From the NCBI GenBank assembly GCA_030674185.1, contig CM060307.1, positions 59,297,481-59,361,480 of the forward strand: a stretch of DNA of 64,000 nt. The letters are read 5' to 3'. The notes under the pieces were generated by a model, which did no database searches, was not told the origin of the DNA, and saw only the letters and a program-made list of their open reading frames with translations. Source of the stretch: Monoplex corrugatus. Its lineage: Eukaryota > Mollusca > Gastropoda > Littorinimorpha > Ranellidae. This document shows, piece by piece, positions 56,803 through 64,000 of this stretch. A program made the position numbers and the translations under genes. Within the stretch, counting starts at the first letter, position 1; every line of letters begins with the position of its first letter.

Positions 56803-59800
56803 CTGTACAGCAACATGTAATTCACATTAATAACAACTTACTAATAACAGTTAGACTGACTTAAAAAACAAAACGACTCAATTCATAAAACCTTAAAATA
56901 TGGGTATTACTGATATAATTTTATCCATTTTTTTTTTTTTTGAATGAGGAGAAAAAAACTTTTGAATTTTTTTTATTGGTATTCTTTTACATACCAGACA
57001 GCTGATACATAACCGTCTAGCTAATTAGCCAACACACTGGACATGTCACATCAGCCATTAACTCACTCGCTTCCACTGTCCGTATATGCGGACATCGTAC
57101 GACGAAGCGTTCGTGACCAAGGTCCGCATATAAGGATTCGGATTTTGAAAATTTGCGCTGTCCGAGTAACGTATCGGGTACGAAACTCAATAACTGAGAT
57201 GATTCCTTAGTTATCCCCTACCAACTTTTCATTCACTTGCACCGCGTGTGATGCGTGAATCAATCGCTAGCCAATGAGAACAAAGAGCACCGTTGGTCAG
57301 CTCTGCTCCATGATTGGCAAGATGGCGTTGCGACGAAGTGTTCGACACAGTAGGGCTGGTGATTTATTAGTTAGCGTTAAAGACGTACTGGAATTGATCC
57401 AGACTGAAGGGTCAGACGTTGAAGAAGACATCAGCAATTCTTCTGATGAGGATTTCGACTCCTACAGTGTGGAGACAGACGTGGATTCCGACAGTGAAGT
57501 GGGCGCTGATAGTGGCGAGGAAGCAGACGAAACTGTGCCAGCACATGGGCCTCAGCAACAAGCATCTGATTCGGACACTGACACTGAAATCAGTGAAGAA
57601 GTTGACGATTTTAGGGTTGTGTTTACTGATGACTGGACTGACAATTTAGATTTCTTTCCTCTCGATCATCCTTTCACAGTGTCACTTGCCATGAGCTTTT
57701 TCACTCCAGGAAAGACTACAACCAGTGATACGTCACCAGTGTTTTGTGTACAGTGAACTCGGTTGTTTTTTTTCTGTACTTTCACTTTTTTTTTGTTTTT
57801 GTATTTCATGTTCTCTATCACCTGCTTGTGATTCAATATTATATCTCCTGTGTCTTCAGTGACTCCAGTTGTGCTAGAATATGATGTAGAACATTTCTTA
57901 GCTGAAAAGGAACATTTGGAATATATATTTCTGACAGCTAGGAAAGTGCTAAAAAAAGACAAAAATTGGATACCCCTTTTACCACCAAGATGATGAGTAA
58001 ATTACTTTATTTTTTGTTGAAGTATACATTAATATGCATTCCATGCACTCACTAAATTTCAAGTGTCTGTCTGCTCATGTATAATTGTTATAATTTTTTT
58101 CCTAACCTATACAAACCCTGGGTATTCAGGGATCAGCAAGGGGAAAAACTCATGGCATGGAGTGAGCTAACTCTTTGACGGCGGGCTACTTCGATTGAAG
58201 TAACAGCTGAGCTCTCACTGAGGATGGGCTACTTCGATCATAGTAACAGATGGTCTAGGGTATATAACTCCCTCTACTTTTGTTATGCTAATGATTTAGT
58301 AGTTGGCAGTTGCTTCCCTTGTGGAGGGAACTTCTGTTGAACGCTTCAGCTACGTTTTCCGGTTTCTTTGTCTAAAATCGATGGAAAATGGCTCAAAGGC
58401 GACAGTTCTCAGTGATTTCACTGTGGCAGCCCTAGGCCAGCAGGAGAGCTCGGCTGTGGCAAGTGTAGTCACAATAGAGTTAAGACATATATACATATAT
58501 ATATCACACATAACTAGTCTGACAAATTTTCTGGCTAGCTGAATGACTAACTGGTTGTACATTTGCTAAACTGTAGTAAGTTTCATAATTCACAGTCAGT
58601 TCACAAACTATTCAAAAGAAAATGGTGATGCACTGGACTTGTTACTAAGCAATCAACATAAACTAAAGCAATGCACTCACTGACATACCACTAATCAAAT
58701 GGGTAATCAAAAACTCACAGCATGTTCAAAGTCCTGAGACATTCCCATGCTAAGCTCCAAATCAAGTTCTGCAATGCCAAGAGCTTCAGAAACTGTCTTG
58801 CGGCACTTCACTAAACACTGCAATCACAACAATGTTCACACTTAATTAAACATACACAACTCAACAATTTTCAAGATCTACAGTCAGTAGTACAACTGCT
58901 ACTTTGAAGTAAGTGTTAAAAGTGCATCAGTCAGATCTGCCTTCATTAGATGTTGATGTCTTTTTTTTCCCTCTGTGTGTTCATGTGTTGACAGTTGATT
59001 GGTACACTCACTTCAAACAGTCTCACAAATTTTAATATCAAAGAAATCTACATTTGTTTACCATAAACTGAACAGCAAAGGAAATCAAAGGAGATGTTTG
59101 ACCAAATTAGGAAAGTGAAAACAACTGAATTTTGACCACAAGGTCAGTGTATCAACAGCAAAGATGATGGAGACTTTGATAGAGACTAAAGACATTAATG
59201 CAGGATGGTATGAATATGATAAAAGCTTATTCAATGACACAACAGCAACAAACCCACAAGGTACTCCATACCTTGATTTTAAGCATTCTGAACCAGAACC
59301 TCTTAAGTGAAGTAATAGTAGCCATTAGTCAAACAAAATTAGAAAATCACCAGAACTAGAAAACATTTATGGAGAATGCTGTAAAACACTGACATCAGGA
59401 ATTAAAGCAATGCACCACATATGTTGCATAGGATATGGAGAACATTGAATGGCCAACAGACCGGATACAAGTATATCATGTTGCATAAGAGCAAACACAT
59501 CAAAGACTGTAACAACTGCAGAACCACAGCTCTTATCAGTCACATTAGCAAATCTTGCCTATATAAAATGCCTAAATAAAATGTGATCAAAAGTGAAAGA
59601 AGACCTCAGACTGTCAAGAGGTTACAGGGCCAACAGAGGAACCACTGACATGCTATTTGTTTCACATATCATGATTGAGAGTATAAAAAAAAACATCAAG
59701 GCCTTCATTACCTTCAACAACAACAGCAAAGCATTTGACAGTGTTTCATCCATCATCTTTTTGATACCATGAAGAGTATGGTCTTCCCCAAATATCTTAT

Positions 59801-60925
59801 TTCTCTTTGTGCTGCCCAATGCAACTATCAGCCATGCAACCTTGATGACAACAGTTTTACAAGGAAAAGTTGAGGCCAAAAGAGATCTAAGCAGACCACC
59901 CACCCCCTACATGAATAACATCATCTGAAGGTCTACAAGTAGCGCAGAAAAGTAAAGACCAGAACAAATGGAGGAGCATTGTTGTGATGTCTGTTGGGTG
60001 GCTGACCTTAACTCAATGATGTTGATGAGAGGCAAATGGGGTATACTGAGCAATTTCAAACACCAGATTTGTTCAACAGCTTCAATAACACATTATCGAA
60101 ATACCATTTAAAAAAAGGAGAATTAATAGTGGCTTTAACATTTCGTGTTTTATTTTCAGACCGAAGTATTTTTCTGCTGAAAAAAATTTCATGTGGGACA
60201 GCTGGTACCTGAAAATCAGGATTCTGTCCATCAGATGTGCTGCTTTCTACCGAGCCAATGGTCATTAGGCCTGCCAGCCGTAGATGAGGGCACTGGTCAC
60301 ATATGTACTTTGACAGTGATACTGCTTCAGATGGGTCAGTTCCATTTTTGTCTGAAATAAGATTTATCACACAGAGGGATTATTATCAGAGGTTCAATTA
60401 TGTACGCAACATGTTAACATTACAAGTATCTAATCAGAACCCACTCACCAAACATATGTTCAGTCAAAAACTAAACAAAAATTGCTTTGAAGTTATGTGT
60501 ATATATGTTTGTGTGCGTATGTGTGTGAATTAAACATATTGCATTTTTTCAAATCTTATTTTGCTAATAAAAATACATTTTCTTCTTAAATCTTATTTTG
60601 CTAATAAAAATACATTTTCTTCTTATTCTCATTCACCATCACACTTGAAGATTAATCTTGTGACAATAAAGCACTTCAAGCACATACAAGCTTATGCAAG
60701 GGATGACACCGTTGCTTCACATAACTTAAGATAACACATACACTTCAGATCATCACTAAATATAAACATGACATACACATACACACTCACTTTCTTCCTC
60801 GCTGGTATTGAGTTGAATCATGACAGCAAGTGGTTGAGAAGACAACTGTCTGTTCCAAGCGTTGTTCAGGGCCAGAGCCAACTTTTCAGAATCCACAGTC
60901 TCCACCATATACAATCCTGGTATAC
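56596..60925 (-). CDS. PLPBP: Pyridoxal phosphate homeostasis protein, 3' part (4 exons)
   Basis: This is a PLP-binding fold-III protein of the YggS/PROSC family that controls free pyridoxal phosphate. The visible coding exons are 60925-60791, 60351-60209, 58817-58719 and 56802-56596, and all join in frame. Family motifs are LYMVETVDSEKLA, MIQLNTSEEE, LAGLMTIGS, NPDFQ, ELDLELSMGMSQDFEHA and GSTNVRVGSTIFGARQY. The last two are the phosphate-binding loops of the barrel. The exons with the PLP-binding lysine and the WHFIGHLQ motif must lie right of the window. The C-terminal tail after the GARQY motif has 48 residues rich in Ser/Thr/Gln, longer than in vertebrates. A possible minus-strand poly(A) signal is the TTTATT complement at 56224-56229. 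Confidence 0.94.
57062..58166 (+). mobile_element. piggyBac-type deletion derivative D, 1.1 kb
   Basis: The left flank is TTAA (57058-57061) and the right flank CTAA (58167-58170). The ends CTCACTCGCTTCCACTG and CATGGAGTGAG are inverted and match piggyBac C over CTCACTC. Subterminal TCCGTATATGCGGA and GGTCCGCATATA form a palindromic pair. It keeps the transposase N-terminal exon but no catalytic core. It lies in the last PLPBP intron. Confidence 0.82.
57322..57756 (+). pseudogene. piggyBac transposase N-terminal exon only
   Basis: An in-frame ATG in GCAAGATGGCGTTGCG opens MALRRSVRHSRAGD, then VSVKDVLELIQTEGSDVEE, the same as VREVLELLQTPGSDVEE of piggyBac C. A long Asp/Glu/Ser stretch and a run-out to TGA at 57754-57756 follow. 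An upstream in-frame ATG exists at 57274. After a possible intron, 57859-57992 is open again (VVLEYDVEHFLAEKEHLEYI then FLTARKVLKKDKNWIPLL), but I do not recognise it as transposase. Confidence 0.72.
58171..58560 (+). mobile_element. piggyBac-type 5' fragment E
   Basis: It begins directly after the CTAA shared with D: CTCTTTGACGGCGGGCTACT. Two palindromic TACTTCGAT...AGTAAC motifs follow, then ATGGCTCAAAGGCGACAG (58387), a MAQRRQFS-like start. The resemblance to the starts of B and D is clear in layout. No right end was found. Confidence 0.5.
58719..58817 (-). CDS. PLPBP: PLPBP internal exon
   Basis: There are 33 codons, CLVKCRKTVSEALGI then AELDLELSMGMSQDFEHA. The acceptor is GATTGCAG and the donor is GCT|GTGAGT. 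ELSMGMS is a signature of the family. Confidence 0.95.
59150..59930 (+). pseudogene. LINE reverse-transcriptase fragment, heavily decayed
   Basis: Across three frames it reads NRTTALISHISK-like and KVKEDLRLS, then GYRANRGTTDMLFVSHIMIE, KAFITFNNNSKAFDSVSS (RT motif A) and later PNATISHATLMTTVLQG. Stops and frame changes are frequent. It is in a PLPBP intron. Confidence 0.68.
60209..60351 (-). CDS. PLPBP: PLPBP internal exon
   Basis: The exon encodes KNGTDPSEAVSLSKYICDQC, then PHLRLAGLMTIGS and DGQNPDFQ. The acceptor is TATTTCAG and the donor is CAG|GTACCA. The GLMTIGS motif is diagnostic. Confidence 0.95.
60551..60624. repeat. 37-bp exact tandem duplication
   Basis: The unit AAATCTTATTTTGCTAATAA plus 17 bases is present twice without a mismatch, indicating a recent event. 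Confidence 0.95.
60791..60925 (-). CDS. PLPBP: PLPBP internal exon (first in window)
   Basis: The exon encodes IPGLYMVETVDSEKLALAL through NTSEEE, starting with two bases of a split codon and ending with one. The acceptor is GGCCAG and the donor is A|GTGAGT. Confidence 0.92.
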
Positions 60926-61207
60926 CTGGCCACACAAGTACAAATTTTGAATAATCACCTGCATCCTCCACCCTCTGCAGACTAATGCTCTTAAGTTTTG
61001 TCTCTCTTTTCTGCAGACTAGTATGACTTCCGTTCTATTTCTTTTTCTTCTTACATTCTATTTTGTTTTACTTTACAACAAAAGATTAAGATCTATTTCA
61101 CTTTACAACAAATGAATAAAACCTGTGTTCTCAATCACAGCTATCTAATGTTTGCAAACTTTTATGATCTTTCATCTTGATACAAAATAAAATTTCAAAT
61201 AAGCAAT

Positions 61208-61275
61208 AAAGAAAGAAAAGGAAACAAAAAGTCCATTTATAAAAGAAAGAAAAGGAAACAAAAAGTCCATTTATA
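61208..61275. repeat. 34-bp exact tandem duplication
   Basis: The unit AAAGAAAGAAAAGGAAACAA plus 14 bases is present twice without a mismatch. Confidence 0.95.
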
Positions 61276-61309
61276 AAACACTAAGAAGTTTTTGTTGACC
61301 TGTTTTCTT

Positions 61310-62850
61310 TATAGACACAGCAAGCAGGTTTACACAATGACACATTTTCTTTACAGATACAAACACATAAACACAAAGAGAGATAAACACAATGACACAA
61401 TTTCCTTACAAATGCAGACTGATAAACACAATGACACATCTTTTACTAGCACAGACCAATACACAAATGATACATTTTCTTTACAGACAGTGACTAATAA
61501 AGATAATGACATATTTTCTTTACAGACACAGGAAGATAAACAGAATGACACAATTACTTTACAAATGTAGACTGATAAACACAAAAACACATCTTTACAG
61601 GCACAGACAACACACTGACACATTTTCTCTACAGACACTGTTTAATAAACACAATGACACATTTCCTTACAGACACAAACAACACAATGACACATTTTCT
61701 TCACAGACACTGACTAATAAACATAATGACACATTTTCCTTACAGACACAGACAACACAATGACACATTTTCCTTACAGACACAGACAACACAATGACAC
61801 ATTTTCTTTACAGACACTGACTAATAAACATGACACATTTTCCTTACAGACACAGACAACATAATGACACATTTTCCTTACAGACACAAACAACACAATG
61901 ACACATTTTCTTCACTGACACTGATTAATAAACATAATGACACATTTTTCTTACAGACACAGACAACACAATGATACATTTTCTTTACAGACACTGACTA
62001 ATAAACATGACACATTTTCCTTACAGACACAGACAACACAATGATACATTTTCTTTACAGACACTGACTAATAAACATGACACATTTTCCTTACAGACAC
62101 AGACAACACAATGACACATCTTCCTTACAGATACAGACAACACAATGATACATTTTCTTTACAGACACTGACTAATAAACACAATGACATATTTTCCTTA
62201 GAGACACAGACAACACAATGACACATCTTCCTTACAGACACAGACAACACAATGACACATCTTCCTTACAGATACAGACAACACAATGATACATTTTCTT
62301 TACAGACACTGACTAATAAACACAATGACATATTTTCCTTACAGACACAGACAACACAATGACACATCTTCCTTACAGACACAGACAACACAATGACACA
62401 TCTTCCTTACAGACACAGACAACACAATGACACATTTTCTTTACAGACACTGACTAATAAACATGACACATCTTCCTTACAGACAACACAATGATACATT
62501 TTCTTTACAGACACTGACTAATAAACACGACACATCTTCCTTACAGACACAGACAACACAATGACACATCTTCCTTACAGATACAGACAACACAATGACA
62601 CATCTTCCTTACAGACAGAGACAACACAATGACACATTTTCTTTACAGACACTGACTAATAAACATGACACATCTTCCTTACAGACACAATGACACATTT
62701 TCCTTACAGACACAGACAACACAATGACACATCTTCCTTACAGACACAGACAACACAATGATACATTTTCTTTACAGACACTGACTAATAAACACAATGA
62801 CATATTTTCCTTACAAACACAGACAACACAATGATACATTTTCTTTACAG
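61310..62850. repeat. 1.5-kb minisatellite, two interleaved unit types
   Basis: About forty units alternate irregularly. Type a is CTTACAGACACAGACAACAC plus AATGACACATTTTC (about 33-34 bp). Type b is TTTACAGACACTGACTAATA plus AACATGACACATTTTC (about 36-38 bp). The left end is more diverged. Longer duplicated blocks are visible (for example 62100-62220 and 62220-62400). It lies in a PLPBP intron upstream of the exon at 60925. Confidence 0.93.
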
Positions 62851-63305
62851 ACAGATAGAAAAACAGACATGCACACACATACCTAAAGGAAAATCATGAA
62901 TATGTAAGGTTGCACACACATGAACTATTTGAAAGGTCACCATGACACTAGCCACATACATTTTTAAGCAAGGACATCTAACCTGTTTGAAACCAAATTT
63001 TAAAAAGTTGTTACATTTATCAAATTTGAGTTGTGAATTCAGCATATCAAAGAATTTCATCGAGTAAGTTTCAAAGAAATCAAAATCAAACACAATTTTC
63101 TTAGTCACCAGTGAGCTAATTGCCTTATGACAATTATCTAACTATCAAACAGACAATGTATCATCATATGACTATCTAGCTGTCTTACAATGAGTCACTT
63201 GTCCATATGTATTGGAGTTCTGGATAGTTTTAAGACTCAATTATCTTCAGCTAAGTAAGTGCTGCCATTTGTTTTCAATCTGTACTTTTTGAATTTGATG
63301 ATCTT

Positions 63306-63412
63306 GTTTATTTATTTATTTGTTTATCTATTTATTCATTTATTGATTTATCATTCCTTCATTATCTATTCATTTATTATTTATTTATTTATTCATTTAC
63401 TCATTTCATTTT
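63306..63412. repeat. (TTTA)n-rich microsatellite
   Basis: TTTATTTATTTATTTG with TTCA and TCTA variants. Confidence 0.85.
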
Positions 63413-63429
63413 CTTCATAACCTTTGTAC

Positions 63430-63807
63430 ATTATAAATATTATTACCATCTATGACAAACTGTACAAGGTGTAATAATACAAGAGACTCTATTGAACACT
63501 TCCTGTGAAACTGCTGCAGTGTCCAGAACTTTTGGAGCTTACGACAACATTTAATCGATGAAAAATGCGAAAATACTTTTGACATCAAGATCACATGGAA
63601 GCTTGTATTGTTCTGTGTTGATCAAGTTGTAAAAACAGATGGAATATTTGATCTGATTGTAATGCTTGCAAAATCACTTATCTATAAATGCAAGATTGAC
63701 AAATGTGTTCTGAATGTACCTACTTTTCTAAGACTACTAAATAAAAGGTTCAAAATTGAACAGAGTAATATCACAACAAACTTTCGCTTGTCCATCTTTA
63801 ATATCTG
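63430..63807 (+). pseudogene. LINE C-terminal fragment with cysteine motif
   Basis: It reads MTNCTRCNNTRDSIEHFL, a stop, then NCCSVQNFWSLRQHL and ITWKLVLFCVD, ending at TGA 63805-63807. The C-x2-C...H...C and FW pattern is the zinc-binding tail of many LINE ORF2 proteins. One in-frame stop breaks it. Confidence 0.7.
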
Positions 63808-64000
63808 ACGGAATAACTTACGCCACTGTTTCCTCTATAGAAGCCAAGTTCATCTTTATGACATGTTTCTAAATCTTGACATTCACTTTGAAACCTTCCA
63901 GAGTATGAAATATTGTTATATGTTTTCTGCGTTGTATCTTGACAAATGTCCACAATGCTCCCTTGTGTACAAATGGATATCATTTGCATTACTACACTGC

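Noticed and set aside
61310..62850. CRISPR-like array
   Set aside because: There are no unique spacers; neighbouring units are near copies of each other, as in a minisatellite, and the genome is eukaryotic.
63798..63989. Minus-strand frame as an upstream PLPBP exon
   Set aside because: It shows none of the PLPBP motifs expected there (HFIGHLQ, GENYVQE) and partly overlaps a LINE end on the other strand.

Overview
This is animal nuclear DNA. It has split genes with GT-AG introns, AT-rich spacers, long CA/TG and GA microsatellites, and many decayed transposons (LINE, SINE, DIRS-like, piggyBac, P/THAP, MITE). The three host genes and the repeat mix suggest a lophotrochozoan, probably a gastropod mollusc. 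The species is an inference; the sequence alone does not prove it.

Host genes. (1) SUCLG1, the alpha subunit of mitochondrial succinyl-CoA ligase, runs on the minus strand from its ATG at 23873 to a donor at 2721. Eight coding exons are visible, and the last ~10 codons lie left of the window. (2) GOLGA7, the partner of a DHHC palmitoyltransferase, runs on the plus strand with four coding exons between 32367 and 44749. (3) PLPBP, the PLP-homeostasis protein of the YggS/PROSC family, runs on the minus strand. Its last four coding exons lie between 60925 and 56596, and its 5' exons are off the right edge. SUCLG1 and GOLGA7 are divergent; GOLGA7 and PLPBP are convergent.

Mobile DNA dominates. 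SUCLG1 introns (2.7-23.8 kb) hold at least five piggyBac-type pieces ending at TTAA, MITEs with 6-bp target duplications, SINEs and LINE pieces. They also hold a three-level nest: a LINE reverse transcriptase broken by a P-like THAP element, itself broken by a 3.4-kb piggyBac. The large GOLGA7 intron holds a nearly intact DIRS-like tyrosine-recombinase retrotransposon (36950-42705). Its right end lies 13 bp before a GOLGA7 exon. A decayed second copy (about 29370-32159) lies upstream of the first coding exon.

The spacer 44.8-56.6 kb holds probable 3'UTR, SINEs, a MITE inside a minisatellite and one orphan candidate exon. The right end holds another tandem pair of piggyBac derivatives, LINE pieces and a 1.5-kb minisatellite. 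No prokaryotic system, CRISPR array or complete tRNA/rRNA gene was seen. The most notable candidates are the expression layout of the DIRS-like element, its position against a host splice site, and the repeated piggyBac pattern of deletion derivatives that keep only the N-terminal acidic exon.
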